Shown: in pieces, positions 1 to 14,300 of the stretch | How positions within the stretch are numbered: the first letter of the stretch is position 1 | Layout of the letters: the number at the start of each line of letters is the position of its first letter | NCBI GenBank assembly: GCA_028752905.1 | Contig: JAQNBH010000015.1 | Span: 10,115,622 to 10,179,621, forward strand | DNA length: 64,000 nt | From: Cladorhizidae sp. MBARI D1340-BT2 | Taxonomy: Eukaryota > Porifera > Demospongiae > Poecilosclerida > Cladorhizidae | Direction of reading: 5' to 3' | The notes under the pieces: model-generated | The model's input: only the letters and a program-made list of their open reading frames with translations | What the model was told of the DNA's origin: nothing | The model's database searches: none | Program-made: the position numbers and the translations under genes

Positions 1-410
1 CAATGATCGAAGGTCACTTAGTGATCGACAGGTCACTCAATGATCGACAGGTCATTCAGTGATCGGCAGGTCACTCAATGATCGACAGGTCACTCAATGA
101 TAGACAGGTCATTCAGTGATCGGCAGGTCACTCAATGATCAACAGGTCACTCAACGATCGACAGGTCACTCAGTGATCGGCAGGTCACTCAGTGATCGAC
201 AGGTCACTCAATGATCGACAGGTCAGTCAGTGATCGGCAGGTCACTCAACGATCGACAGGTCACTCAGTGATCGGCAGGTCACTCAGTGATCGACAGGTC
301 ACTCAATGATCGACAGGTCAGTCAGTGATCGACAGGTCACTCAATGATCGACAGGTCACTCAGTGATCGACAGGTCACTCAATGATCGAAGGTCACTCAG
401 TGATCGACAG
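1..410. repeat. 19-bp minisatellite in TDRD9-like intron 9
   Basis: About 21 copies of a 19-base unit built on GATCGACAGGTCACTCAAT, with A/G and C/T variants. It begins before the window. Between it and exon 9 (410-576) there is a short triplicated run around TCCGAGCGTAATCTGGCAGG. Confidence 0.95.
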
Positions 411-576
411 GTCAGTCAAAGTTCGTAGAAAAGGAAATAGGGGAACTAAACGGGCGGGGGATCCGAGCGTAATCTGGCAGGGGGTCCGAGCGTAATCTGG
501 CAGGGGATCCGAGCGTAATCTGGCAGGGTCGACATGGCCAAAGGTGAAAGAGAGAAACCTGCATAACACCACTGAC

Positions 577-935
577 CTGAATCCCTCGAGCATGTGCATG
601 GTTGACTTCAGGAAGAAAGTCTTGAGCGACAGAGCTGCTGCAATCACAAGACAGTTATCGAGACAGCCAAAGGCGTGGCCAAGAACGAGCAGCTTCGCCA
701 ACTTCACATCGATGGGGAGATTCTCGATAATCATTCCCACAAAGGTCAGCCTCCCGTCGAACTTGTTGACAGCACCATCCATCATGATGGTGAGAGCACC
801 CACCTCCTTAAGAGTCAAGATGGCTGTCTCGATATCAGACATCTTCGGAGGCTGGAGGGCAAGGCGCAGAGTGGAGCGAGGATCACCGATGTTGAGCTTT
901 TTACATTTTAAGACGATGCTCTCAATGGGACAGCG
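577..935 (-). CDS. TDRD9: TDRD9-like exon 9 (HA2/ratchet region)
   Basis: 359 bases, phase 0 in and phase 2 out. It starts RCPIESIVLK and runs through LTLKEVGAL, KLLVLGHAFGCLD and LVIAAALSLKTFF, the winged-helix/HA2 signature of TDRD9. Donor TTCAG/GTCAGT. The next exon is left of base 1. Confidence 0.9.
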
Positions 936-3900
936 CTGAAGGTGGGAGGGGAAGATATTGCGAAGAAGACATCATTGCAGCTAAATGGAGCCAGACTTGA
1001 GGATGCTGCACTCTCACCAAGAGCTGGCATTATTCTGATATCCATGCACCCCTCTCCATGGAATTTTTGTATCAGATATTCCAACTTACTTCAACCTGCC
1101 CCAATGTTGGTCCAGCGTGTGTCCCCACAGAGCTACTGTCAACCTACTTCAGCCTGCCTCATCCAGTGTGGTGTTGGTCCAGTGTGTCCCCATAGAGCTA
1201 TTGTCAACCTACTGCAACCTACCTCAACCCAGTGTGGTGTTGGTCCAGTGTGTGTCCCCATAGAGCTATTGTCAACCTACTTCACCTGCCTCAGCCCAGT
1301 GTGGTGTTGGTCCAGTGTGTGTCCCCACAGAGCTATTGTCAACCTGCCTCCACCCAGTGAGCTATTGACTGGAGCATCCAAGTCACTGACCTCCCACCTA
1401 TGCACGACCCCACCCCCCTCAATGAACATGCAAACAAGGCCACACCCACCTGCATCTCAGGAATACTGTATTCAGGGATGTGTCGGGAGAAAAAGTCCTT
1501 GGTGAGGAGTCTATAGCAACGCCCGGCAGACACACGTCCGGCTCGTCCCATCCGCTGGTTGAGGGAGGCGTGGGAAGCCCACACCGTACGCAGACTACAA
1601 TACTTGGTCGTCCAATCGCATATCAGCTGCTTCACTAAGCAGAAGTCGACCACTGTAACAAGTCAATTATATCCACATTACAATCACATCCACATTACAC
1701 TGAGTTACACAAGATATTAACATTACACTGAGTTACACAAGATATTAACATTACACAGAGTTAAACAAGCCATCCACATTACACTGAGTTAGACAAGCCA
1801 TCCACATTAGACTGAGTTACACAAGCCATCCACATTACACTGCGTTACACAAGCCATCCACATTACACTGAGTTACACAAGCCATTCACATTACACAGAG
1901 TTAAACAAGTTCATCTCACCAACCACATTCTACCAGTCGCCCCACTACATCCTTTGTGTTATAGCGCAATTTGGGAAAATATAACTCCTAAATATTTCGT
2001 GAGACTAAATTTCATTGAGTCAAATTTCCTGGTTGCCCATAAAAGAATAGCACATGGTCAAATCAAACAATGATCATTTCAAGAGAAGCAAGAGGCTAAG
2101 AGATGGACATGTTTTAAAGAACCTGCTGTATTCATGGCCGACATGTCTACTACCACATCTGGGTGGCAGCCAATGGAGAGCAGCTAGCATGTGAGGGAGA
2201 ACCCTATAATGTCAATGCAGTAGCTGTCCAGAGAGACGGTGTCCTTCTTGTAGTTCTTCAACCTCTCTTATTAACTAGCTTCTGCTACAGCCTGTGAGGG
2301 AAGTGATGTTGGCAGCAGCGAGGCCTTTGGGATCAGGCGGTCCATTACTAGGCTTAAGAGTACTTGCGAAGAGCCCTGGCAAACTCGGGCTTGACAGTGA
2401 AGGCACAGCAAGTAGTTGGATAGAGCACGGGATGCCCGGACGTGTGTGCGTGTGTGTGCGTGTGCTCTTTCCATATCAATCAATCAAGCAATCAATCAAT
2501 AAACAAATAAATATAAATAAATATTGTTCTCATAACTATTTTTGTGAGATATATTTTCGTGGTTGACTCCACCCATGAAAATTACTAACAAAGCAAAAAA
2601 AATCCTGAACTACAGAATATATCTTATAGCAATTGGCAAGAGCACTCCACACTTGAACAACAAACAGGTTTAATCGACTGGAGAGAGTTCTTCCCCCCCC
2701 CCCCCCCCCCAAAAGATCTGTGGGGAACCCCCCACTAGCTTTCAGAGAGAAATGTAAGTTGAATGCATATACCCCATTCACCGGCGTAACCACCATATGG
2801 CTGTTTGAAGACACTATCAAGAAACTTCGCTGTATCTCGGGCCATTTTGTTAACTTAGCACTAGCTTAGTAGATCAGCACATGCACCAAACATAGCTCTA
2901 GGCGCTGGGAAAATCCCTAGTCCGTAGTCGTTAGGTTGCTAAGGTCAAATGAGACGAGCATCGCAGCTGAATTTTTGCTTCCGATGGCGTCTAGGTATGT
3001 CACTAGTGAAGTGTTGACGGCACTTTTTGATGTGACTTCGGACTGTCAGGTGGCAAGCTGGGGTACGAAAAAGGAGAATAAGTCTCTACTTGCTTGTGGG
3101 AGCTGGCCTGGTTTTAACCGTGCTGAAGTTGACACGCTGAGCAGAGAAATAGAATCAGTGTGAGTGATGTGATTCTCTCAACATTGCCAGCTTCAGCACA
3201 GAGATAGAGAAGGAAGGAGAGAACGATTGTTCATGGCAAGCCTAAACCATTAGCAGTGAATAGAGTCTATATCTGGAATTTAGCAGAAGAGAGCCAAGAA
3301 CAAAACATCATCCTTTCCTGTGTAACTGGAGGTTGTCAGCACGTGCACGCGTGTATGCGTGTGTGTTTTGCAGGTTAGCCAGTCAGTCCGAGTACTAGTT
3401 CTCTGGTGTGTCTGGTCCTCCAGCTTCCATTGTGGAATGTTGATAGCATCCTCACTGAACAATTCTTCCTCCAGTGTCAATACTGATATTCATACCCATA
3501 TATATATCGTTTTGTGGTCTGTTGCTAGGCAACCATTTTCAAGGACCACATTCCGTTTTCAATATCCATTCTGAAAATATATGGTTGCTAGGGAGTTTAG
3601 TGATCCCTAAACCTAGTGATCCCTAAACCGATTATTATAGAGCACGAAATTGCAGCCGGACATCGGCCAATTTCTGACCCATGTACCTGAACGACCAAGC
3701 AAGACAGGATACAGTCTTCCAGAAGGACTGACCAATGATTGTGGGTGTGACTAATCTCTATCAAGATGCGGGCCACAGCATGTCCGGCACATGCAGTACT
3801 AGTAATTACCGTTCACTTTTTTTTGGTGTAATAATCGAACGTTTGTAATCTAGCTGATTGTTGTCTAGCTAACGAGCCCTAGTTCTTCTTCTCAAGTTGT

Positions 3901-6900
3901 GAGCACTCTCTGTGGCTTAGAGATGCATACGATACTTTCCTCCTCCATGCTCTGGGGCTGAGATATCGCTACTCTGAGCCATAGCAGTGCTAACAACTTG
4001 CGAAGAAGAACTAGCGCTTGATAGCTATGAGACAACCAGCCGCAGGCACTAGTCGGAATAAACTTTCTATTTAGAACCGTCACCCACTGCCTCTAAAATA
4101 ATTATTTGACCTCTTCTTCTTGACTTCTTTTTTTTTTTTTTACAGTAAATATACAACAATTTTTTTAATATCATTATTAATAATGTGCAGTAGTAATTAA
4201 ATTAAACCAACCCCCTCCAGGGACCAAAACAATGAGACAAAACTAACGGCAATGCAAATGCAGAAAATGGGACGAGTTAAATATATATATATTTTTTAAA
4301 TTTCACCGAGGGTCCATGCACCCAATAGATTCCACACGGGAATCCAACGCAACGGGAAACGTCAAGTTTATTTTGGCCTCCACTAAGGTAGCTAGCACTC
4401 GATGACTACACCAAAAAAGTGAGTGGATATTTGTCCGGGCAATCTAGAATAGTGGCTACCAAAATTGCAATTGAAGTCCTTCCATCTTTTCTGTTATTTT
4501 GTGCACTGTATGTGTATAGCGATACACAGCCACCTCCACAGCGGTCACCTCCACAGTGGCTGTTATAAGCTCCTAGAAAGTCACCAGTGAAAGAGTTAAG
4601 GGGGGGACCTGATCATATTTTGAATCCCCCCCCCCCCCACAAATGTTTTACATCACTCTAGACGTTCATCTCATCACTATACTTACGTGTTGCCAGAGAG
4701 TGTGGATGTGTTGCCAGTGAGTGTGAATGTGTTGCCAGTGAGTGTGAATGTGTTGTCAGTGAGTGTGGATGTGTTGCCAGTGAGTGTGGATGTGTTGCCA
4801 GTGAATGTGGATGTGTTGTCAGTGAGTGCGAATGTGTTGCCAGTGAGTGTGGATGTGTTGTCAGTGAGTGTGGATGTGTTGCCAGTGAGTGTGGATGTGT
4901 TGCTGGCAGTAAGTGTGAATGTGTTGCCAGTGAGTGTGAATGTGTTGCCAGTGAGTGTGGATGTGTTGCCAGAGAGTGTGGATGCATTACCAGAGAGTGT
5001 GGATGTGTTGCCAGTGAGTGTGAATGTGTTGCCAGTGAGTGTGGATGTGTTGCCAGAGAGTGTGAATATGTTGCCAGTGAGTGTGGATGTGTTGCCAGTG
5101 AGTGTGGATGCATTGCCAGTGAGTGTGGATGTGTTGCCAGTGAGTGTGGATGTGTTGCCAGAGAGTGTGGATGCATTGCCAGAGAGTGTGAATGTGTTGC
5201 CAGTGAGTGTGGATGTGTTGCCAGAGAGTGTGGATGCATTGCCAGTGAGTGTGGATGCATTGCCAGTGTGGATGCATTGCCAGTGAGTGTGGATGCGCTG
5301 CCAGTGAGTGTGGATGTGTTGCCAGTGAGTGTGGATGCATTGCCAGTGAGTGTGGATGTGTTGCCAGTGAGTGTGGATGTGTTGCCAGTGAGTGTGGATG
5401 TGTTGCCAGAGAGTGTGGATGCATTGCCAGAGAGTGTGAATGTGTTGCCAGTGAGTGTGGATGTGTTGCCAGAGAGTGTGGATGCATTGCCAGTGAGTGT
5501 GGATGCATTGCCAGTGAGTGTGGATGCATTGCCAGAGAGTGTGGATGTGTTGCCAGTGAGTGTGGATGTGTTGCCAGTGAGTGTGGATGCATTGCCAGTG
5601 AGTGTGGATGTGTTGCCAGTGAGTGTGGATGTGTTGCCAGTGAGTGTGGATGTGTTGCCAGAGAGTGTGGATGCATTGCCAGAGAGTGTGAATGTGTTGC
5701 CAGTGAGTGTGGATGTGTTGCCAGTGAGTGTGGATGCATTGCCAGTGAGTGTGGATGTGTTCCCAGTGAGTGTGGATGCATTGCCAGTGAGTGTGGATGT
5801 GTTCCCAGTGAGTGTGGATGCATTGCCAGTGAGTGTGGATGCATTGCCAGTGAGTGTGGATGTGTTGCCAGCGAGTGTGGATGCGCTGCCAGTGAGTGTG
5901 GATGCATTGCCAGAGAGTGTGGATGTGTTGCCAGTGAGTGTGGATGTGTTGTCAGTGAGTGTGGATGTGTTGCGTTGTTTTGGTTCTTTAATTTGCTCTG
6001 ATGAAGACTGAAGTATTTGGGTTGGCTTCAAAACCTGATTAAAGATAAATCTTAGGTGCCAGCTGAGAGTAATCGTATATAATTCTTATTGATAATGTCT
6101 CTGCCCCCACATCTGGAACACTAACTTCAAGGTCTGCTGCCCACAGATCTGGAACACCAACTGCAAGGTAAGGTCTGCTGCCACCAGATCTGGAACACCA
6201 ACTGCAAGGTATGCTGCCCCCAGATCTGGAACACCAACTGCAAGGTAAGGTCTGCTGCCACCAGATCTGGAACACCAACTGCAAGGTATGCTGCCCCCAG
6301 ATCTGGAACACCAACTGCAAGATCTGCTGCCCCCACATCTGGAACACCAACTGCAAAGTCTGTTGCTGTGTCGTGGGTTGTGGAAAGGCACTCCTGCTCA
6401 TTGGGATGTTCCCTGACTTGCTGTAGTGGGTCCTGGACGTGGGTCAGCTGGCTGGCTGCAAGAGTGCAGTCTCCTTGACCTGCAGGACCAATCAATGCAG
6501 GAAGAGTTCCACTCAGCACATCAGGGAGGGTTGCCATAAAGTTGTACGTCTTGAGCATTCCAAGTGCCTCTGGTTCACCGGTATCCTCGTGGCTGTGCTC
6601 AAACAGATCATCGGTGACCTTATCAGTGCCACTGTCTGTGGGCACTGATAAGTACTGCAGCTGCATCACGTACAGAAGAACTAAACAAGTGACAGGCCAT
6701 GGGTGGTCCAGAACTTTCAGCCCATCTGAAGCAGCCGGAAATCTCATTGGTTGTTGCAATATCAGTGTGACCAGCCAGTATTGAACAGAGTAGAGTGCAG
6801 ATTCTTTCAAGGATTTGAGGACCTTGTCGGATCCACAGGCTGATGGGCAGCAGGACACCCACTTAGGCTGTGAGATATATTGACATTTGCTTGGCTGTAC

Positions 6901-8323
6901 CCTCGCTTGAGATATATTGGCATTTGCTTGGCTGTATCCTCTCCTCTCTTGAGATATATTGGCATTTGCTTGGCTGTACCCTCGCTTGGTCATCACCGGC
7001 CCCCATCATAAGCTAAACTACATCATAAAATATGCTATTTCCTGTTTACATAAGAAATACGTGATTCTTGATCAGTGCACGGTGCTGTCGTTTCATTTCT
7101 TCATCATGGCTGCCTCTCCCCTGCATGAGCTGACATCTCTTCATCATGGCTGCCTCTCCCCTGCTTGAGCTGACATCTCTTCATCATGGCTGCCTCTCCC
7201 CTGCATGAGCTGACATCTCTTCATCATGGCTGCCTCTCCCCTGCATGAGCTGACATCTCTTCATCATGGCTATCTCTCCCCTGCATGAGCTGACATCTCT
7301 TCATCATGGCTGCCTCTCCCTGCATGAGCTGACATCTCTTCATCATGGCTATCTCTCCCCTGCATGAGCTGACAATATTAATCATGCCTCTCTTTCCCCT
7401 GCTCGAGTTGAATGACAAACATCTCCTTCAGCAGGTTTGCTTCTCTTGCTCTTCCTCGATCTTTCCTACCTTATGTCGGGCTCAAGTTTCATGTGCTTTT
7501 TCCAGCAGGCAGATTCCGTGTATGTGTGCATGTGCGTTCAGTAATTCCCTTCCTCGTAGTAAATATGGGAACACAACATCCTATTGGTCCCGGAGTTGTA
7601 ACTTGTCCAAAGGCATCTCGCTTGTCATTGTGGAGTATTTCCCCTCCTCGTAGTAAATATGAGAACACAACATCCTATTGGTCCCGGAGATGTAACTCGT
7701 CCAAGGACATCTCTCCTGTCATTGTGGCTGGAACTCCAGCTTCAACTCCTTCTTCTTATTCCCCATGATGGACGCCTCTGCTGCCAGAACTTGACGAGCC
7801 TCTGCTTCTACTTATTCCCCATGATGGACGCCTCTGCTGCCAGAACTTGACGAGCCTCTGCTTCTACTTATTCCCAGTGATGGACGCCTCTGCTGCCAGA
7901 ACTTGACGAGCCTCTGCTTCTACTTATTCCCCATGATGGACGCCTCTGCTGCCAGAACTTGACGAGCCTCTGCTTCTACTTATTCCTCATGATGGACGCC
8001 TCTGCTGCCAGAACTTGACGAGCCTCTGCTTCTACTTATTCCCCATGATGGACGCCTCTGCTGCCAGAACTTGACGAGCCTCTGCTTCTACTTATTCCCC
8101 ATGATGGACGCCTCTGCAGCCAGAACTTGACGAGCCTCTGCTTTTTCTGACTGAGAAGTTGAAGTAGCTGTAGGGGTGGCATGCTGTGTGGAATTCTCCT
8201 CAGATGCATCACTGGCTCACCATCATGGCTCTTCTTTGATGTGGATGACTCTGAGTCATCTTCAAGCCTCCAGGGGTACTTTACAGGCCTAGAAACTGAG
8301 TCACGAGAGTAATTCGAGCCAGG

Positions 8324-8358
<35 letters not shown>

Positions 8359-11300
8359 TTCTGAAGCCCATGATGGTGAATGATGACTGAATTAATGCCA
8401 ACTGCAAGTGTGGCAGGCTAAAACACTGACCTCATCGTCCAATCAATATCCCCTACTGGTATAACTCCTCCCCCCCCCACCACACACACACTCATGTGAC
8501 ATGGTGGCCACACACAGTGCCACTGATCTATTTGCGTCCCACTCCTGCTGAACATTTCCCCACCCCCTCCCCCCTGATCTATCTGCGTCCCACTCCTGTT
8601 GAACATTCCCCCACCCCCTCCCCCCTGATCTATCTGCGTCCCACTCCTGCTGAACATTCCCCCACCCCCGCCCCCCTGATCTATCTGCGTCCCACTCCTG
8701 CTGAACATCCCCCCACCCCCGCCCCCCTGATCTATCTGCGTCCCACTCCTGCTGAACATTCCCCCACCCCCTCCCCCCCGATATATCTGCGTCCCACTTC
8801 TGCTGAACATCCCCCCACCCCCTCCCCCCGTTGAAAAATCCTGGATGAAACTTATATATTTTCATATATAGTGCAACCTCAGCAAGTCAGTTGACCAAAC
8901 CCTGCAAGAAGCCACTCCCCCCCCCCCCCCCCCCCCCCCCCACCCCCCCCCCCCCCCACAGCAAATGCTGGATGTTCCCCCCCCCCCCCCCATTTCACGG
9001 GGGAAATTCCCTTGCACATGTGCACAATGATTATATACCGTTCACCAAATGTAGACTATCTGCCGGCAGTTATTTGACTAACTCTTGCTCTGTTCAGAGA
9101 GCATTGCCTAAAGGAGAAAAAGGGTTGTCCTTAATATGGAGGCATGTTCAAGATCTGTGATAGTTGTGGTGAAGAATGGTCTGACTTCAGTCACCTGAAC
9201 ATTTCAGTTTTCCAAACCCCATCCAGTCCAAACGCGTTTGGATAGCTGACTCCTACTGGAACACAGATATGTTAAAAATCAATGACCTCTGTGGTGGCTT
9301 ACAGCACTTTGTTTGGGCCCTTCAGGAATTGCCCCCACTAGTGTTCTTCACGATTAGTCTAGGAGGGATGTCTCAGATAGTTTGGACTGCAGTGCCACTT
9401 GTTCAGGGATGAGGATAGATAAGTCTGGACTACCCTCTGCTGTGTCCTGTTCATGGATGAGGATAGATTAGTCTGGACTGCCCTCTACTGTGTCCTGTTC
9501 ATGGATGAGGATAGATTAGTCTGGACTGCCCTCTACTGTGCCCTGTTCATGGATGAGGATAGATTAGTCTGGACTGCCCTCTACTGTGCCCTGTTCATGG
9601 ATGAGGATAGATTAGTCTGGACTACCCTCTGCTGTTCCCTGTTCAGGGATGAGGATAGATTAGTCTACTGCCCTCTGCAGTGACCTGTTCATGGATGAGG
9701 ATAGATTAGTCTACTGCCCTCTGCTGTGTCCTGTTCATGGATGAGGATAGATTAGTCTACTGCCCTCTGCTGTGTCCTGTTCATGGATGAGGATAGATTA
9801 GTCTGGACTCCCCTCTGCTGTGTCCTGTTCAGGGATGAGGATAGATTAGTCTGGACTCCCCTCTGCAGTGACCTGTTCATGGATGAGGATAGATTAGTCT
9901 ACTGCCCTCTGCAGTGACCTGTTCAGGGATGAGGATAGATTAGTCTGGACTCCCCTCTGCAGTGACCTGTTCATGGATGAGGATAGATTAGTCTACTGCC
10001 CTCTGCTGTGACCTGTTCAGGGATGAGGATAGATTAGTCTGGACTCCCCTCTGCAGTGACCTGTTCATGGATGAGGATAGATTAGTCTACTGCCCTCTGC
10101 TGTGTCCTGTTCAGGGATGAGGATAGATTAGTCTGGACTGCCCTCTGCTGTGCTCTCCACTTGTCTAGGGATGTCCCAGACAGATTAGTCCAGGATTGCC
10201 TCCTGGTGGTAGCTGCTATTGATGGAATAGCCACCGAGTTATATTTGCGCTGACAATTATAAAACAACCATTACTGCTTAGCACCTATTGTATAGACCTG
10301 TTTACGAGACCTTTACCCAGGACCCCACCCTCTATCCGGATTAAAACCCCGCTAACCCACATCGATAGAAGGGGGATTAAAATCAGGATTAGATTAGATT
10401 GGACTATAGAGCAGTCAGTAGCCTGCTTCTTTCAACAAACTTTCAGTTGACATAGACAGATACAATGCCTTCCTTAATAATCAATTAAATTTACTCACTT
10501 GACGTTCCGGCTACTTGCTCTAGACTTACTACCTTGTTGAGTTATATTAGGTTACATAGAATTATTACCAACTTGATGAGTTACATTGCGTACATCCATT
10601 GCTTACCATATTTAATAAGTTGCATTATGTTACTCAACATCTTTGGCTGCCATGTTATATTGTGTTAGACAGCATCTATGGCTTACCATATTTAATGAGT
10701 TACATGGTGCTACTCAACATCTATGGCTACCATGTTATATTGTGTTACACAGTATCTATCCATTTTAATGAGTTACATGGTGCTACTCAACATCTTTGGC
10801 TACCAAGTTACATTGCATTACACAGCATCAATGGCTTACCATATTTAATGTCTGGAACAGTGATAGAGCTCTCTGCAATATTGGTGGCCAGGATAATCTG
10901 TGAGGAGAACACAATGGCCGATGACTTGTCAGGATAGCCTAGTATGCTAATGATCAAATGTTATCCATTCCTTGTACAAGCTCATTAATATTCGAGCTTT
11001 TGTTAGCTTGTTAGCAGCTGCTTGAGCATGTGCATCGAGTAATAGAGAGAGAGAGACCTTTCTTTTCCCGGGCTTTGGTGGCAAGAAAACTGCAAACTGC
11101 TCCTCCCACGTAATGCTGGAGTGCAGGAGAAGCTTGTACAGCCTGCACATGGGCAACAACAATATTGGCATGCTAAATATAGCACAGCTGGCTAAAAATA
11201 GTACAACAATGGTAGATAAGGCTAAATATAGTGTAGCTGGATAAAAATAGTACAACAATGGTAGATAAGGCTATATATAGCACTTCTGGTTTTAAAAAAG

Positions 11301-14300
11301 TACAATGGTAGTTAAGGCTAAATATAGCACAGCTGGCTAAAAAATACAGTACAATAGTAGATAAGGCTAAATATAGTACAGGTGGTTTAAAAATATAATG
11401 GTAAATAAAGCTAAATGTAGCACAACAATGGTAGATAAGGCTAAATATAGTGTAGCTGGATAAAAATAGTACAACAATGGTAGATAAGGCTAAATATAGT
11501 GTAGCTGGATAAAAATAGTACAACGATGTTAGATAAGGCTAAATATAGCACTGCTGGCTAAAACTAATTCCCGCATGCTCATAGCTCACTTTTGGTGAGG
11601 GTCTACAAGCATTTCCTTAGTTTCAATAATCTCTGGCAGGCCAGGCAAGAACACCAGAACTGTTCCACGAACAAAGTCACCTTTACCATATCTGCAAGAG
11701 AAACATACCAAGAACAACGATAGAAGAAGATGGGTGGAGGAAGAAGGGTGAGGAAGAAGGGTGGAGGAAGACGGGCGGAGGAAGAAGGGCAGAGGAAGAA
11801 GGGCAGAGGAAGAAGGGTGGAGGAAGAAGGGTGGAGGATGAAGGGTGGAGGAAGAAGGGTGGAGGAAGAAGGGTGGAGGAAGAAGGGTGGAGGAAGAAGG
11901 GTGGAGGATGAAGGGTGGAGGAAGAAGGGTGGAGGATGAAGGGTGGAGGAAGAAGGGTGGAGGATGAAGGGTGGAGGAAGAAGAGTGGAGGAAGAAGGGT
12001 GGAGTGGAGGAAGAAGGGCAGAGGAAGAAGAGTGGAGGAAGAAGAGTGGAGGAAGAAGTGTGGAGGAAGAAGGACGGAGGAAGAAGGACGGAGGAAGAAG
12101 GGCAGAGGAGGAAGGGCAGAGGAAGAAGGGCGGAGGAAGAAGGGCGGAGGAAGAAGGGTGGAGAATGAAGGGCGGAGGAAGAAGGGTGGAGGAAGAAGGG
12201 CAGAGGAAGAAGGGCAGAGGAAGAAGGGCAGAGGAAGAAGGGCAGAGGAAGAAGGGCGGAGGAAGAAGGGTGGAGGAAGAAGGGTGGAGGATGAAGGGTG
12301 GAGGAAGAAGGGCAGAGGAAGAAGGGCAGAGGAAGAAAGGCAGAGGAAGAAGGGCAGAGGAAGAAGTGTGAAGGAAGAAGAGTGGAGGAAGAAGGACGGA
12401 GGAAGAAGGGTGGAGGAAAGAAGGGCGGAGGAAGAAGGGCAGAGGAAGAAGGACAGAGGAAGAAGGGCGGAGGAAGAAGGATGGAGGGGACAAGGTGGGT
12501 ATCTAGGAGCCAGAGTTGCTCCTCCCACTAAAGGCCTGTCACACAATGACTCCAGTGATACAATACGATTTTGCTGATCCAATGTGATTCCACTGACCAA
12601 TGTGATTTCATTGACTCAATATGACATTGAATGCACTGACACTGACCAATACAACATCACTTAATTAATTTAAGCCGGGTAAATTCAAATATAGATCTGG
12701 GTTGACCCCAACCATAATCTAGATATCTAGATTGGACCATCCCATGAATCAGAGGTGTGGCCTTACTGGGGGTCACTCTCCTCTATCCTGTCAAACTCTG
12801 CAATCAGTTTCCTTAACATCTCCATGCAAGTTATGTTGATGCGAGGATTATCCACGTTCATAGGCTCACACTGCAAAACAGCAACAACAACAACAAAACT
12901 TTCATAAAGAAGACAACAACCAGATTGCAACAACAATTTAACTTCAACGTCCCTTTACCAGACAGAATCTTAACAACCAGTAATCAAGCCAAGAAAGATT
13001 GTAAAATGATTGCTGAAACAGCACATAACCCACACCAGGGTTTCATTTAGGGGGTGGCGGTAAGGGGGGGAAGCCGCCCCCCCTTGGAACCTTTTTGCCT
13101 CCTGGAATTAAAATTCTTACTGATGTTGATAAGTGCTTGACATCATGCCCCCCTTAACATCCAGATTCCTCCAGTTGCCCCCCCTTGGACAATTTTCTAA
13201 ATGAAACCCTGCACACCCTTCTGTAACTGACGTAGACTTCCCCCCTTACCTAATCAACTATATTTTTCCCTTCCTACATGCAGAGCAAGACATACAAACA
13301 AACAAACAAACAATTTAAAGAGGGAGGAAAATAATCGGGGGGGGGGGAAGGCTACGAAGCTGCCAAAATTAGTTTTAGCCGAGGCATGAGCTTTCGTTCT
13401 TTGGGGGGGGGGGGGGTTGCCATTTGTGCTAGCATCCCCGCATCCCCACTGATTATGGAAAGACACAATGGGCCATCTGTTGATATTCGCAGATTGGATT
13501 CCAACTGTGAAAATTGCAATTAACCCCCCTCGAAAATGCCTCTCTACGCAGCATTAGGATTGGCTATAACCAAATGACAACCCTACTCCACTCACTTGCC
13601 CCACAGCATTATTGGCTATAACCAAATGACAACCCTACTCCACTCACTTGCCCCAACCTCCGGATGTCGTCCAAATAGAAGAGATGAACAGGATAGGGAG
13701 AACCCCCCACCTTGATGATGGGAGGGATGAGGAGAGCGTTGTCTTGGCGCACGGAGAAGTAGCTAGCGAAATAGGAGGTCTCGAAGGTAGCAGACATGAG
13801 GAGGACCTTCACGTGGGGAGAGTTGGTGCGGAGCATCTTCCTCACAACTAGCAGGCAGAAGTCTGTGTCCTTGTCTCTCTCGTGGACCTGAAGAACAGCG
13901 TGGAACCGGAGAAAGGGATGGGGGGGGGGGCAAAGTGAATGAGGGGCAAGACGATGAGAGGCGAGGGAGAAACATAAGCAAAAGGGAAGGAGAAGATGGC
14001 GGAAGAGAGGAATAAGGAGAGAGGAGAGGGAGGAGAGGGAGGAGAGAGGGAGGAGAGAGGGAGGAGAGAGGGAGAGGGGAGAGAGAGAGGGAGAGGAGAG
14101 AGGGAGAGGAGAGAGGGAGAGGAGAGAGGGAGGAGAGAGGGGAGAGAGGGAGGAGAGAGAGGAGAGAGAGGGAGGAGAGAGAGGAGAGAGAGAGGAGAGA
14201 GGGGGAGAGAGGGGGAGAGAGGGGAGAGAGAGGGGAGAGAGGGGAGAGAGGGGAGAGAGGGGAGAGAGGGGAGAGAGAGGGGAGAGAGGGGAGAGAGGGG

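Noticed and set aside
393..842. Separate small gene starting at MSDIETAIL
   Set aside because: This is the interior of TDRD9-like exon 9; coding continues upstream to 935 and ends at the donor at 577.
4658..6031. 457-codon Thr/Asn heptad-repeat protein (or plus-strand Cys- or Val-rich versions)
   Set aside because: 21-base repeat with both strands and multiple frames open; no signal, domain or splice context.
11603..12600. Glu/Gly/Arg-rich and Ser/Pro/Leu-rich open frames
   Set aside because: Produced by the 14-base purine array. The only real coding part overlapping is exon 5 at 11590-11691.
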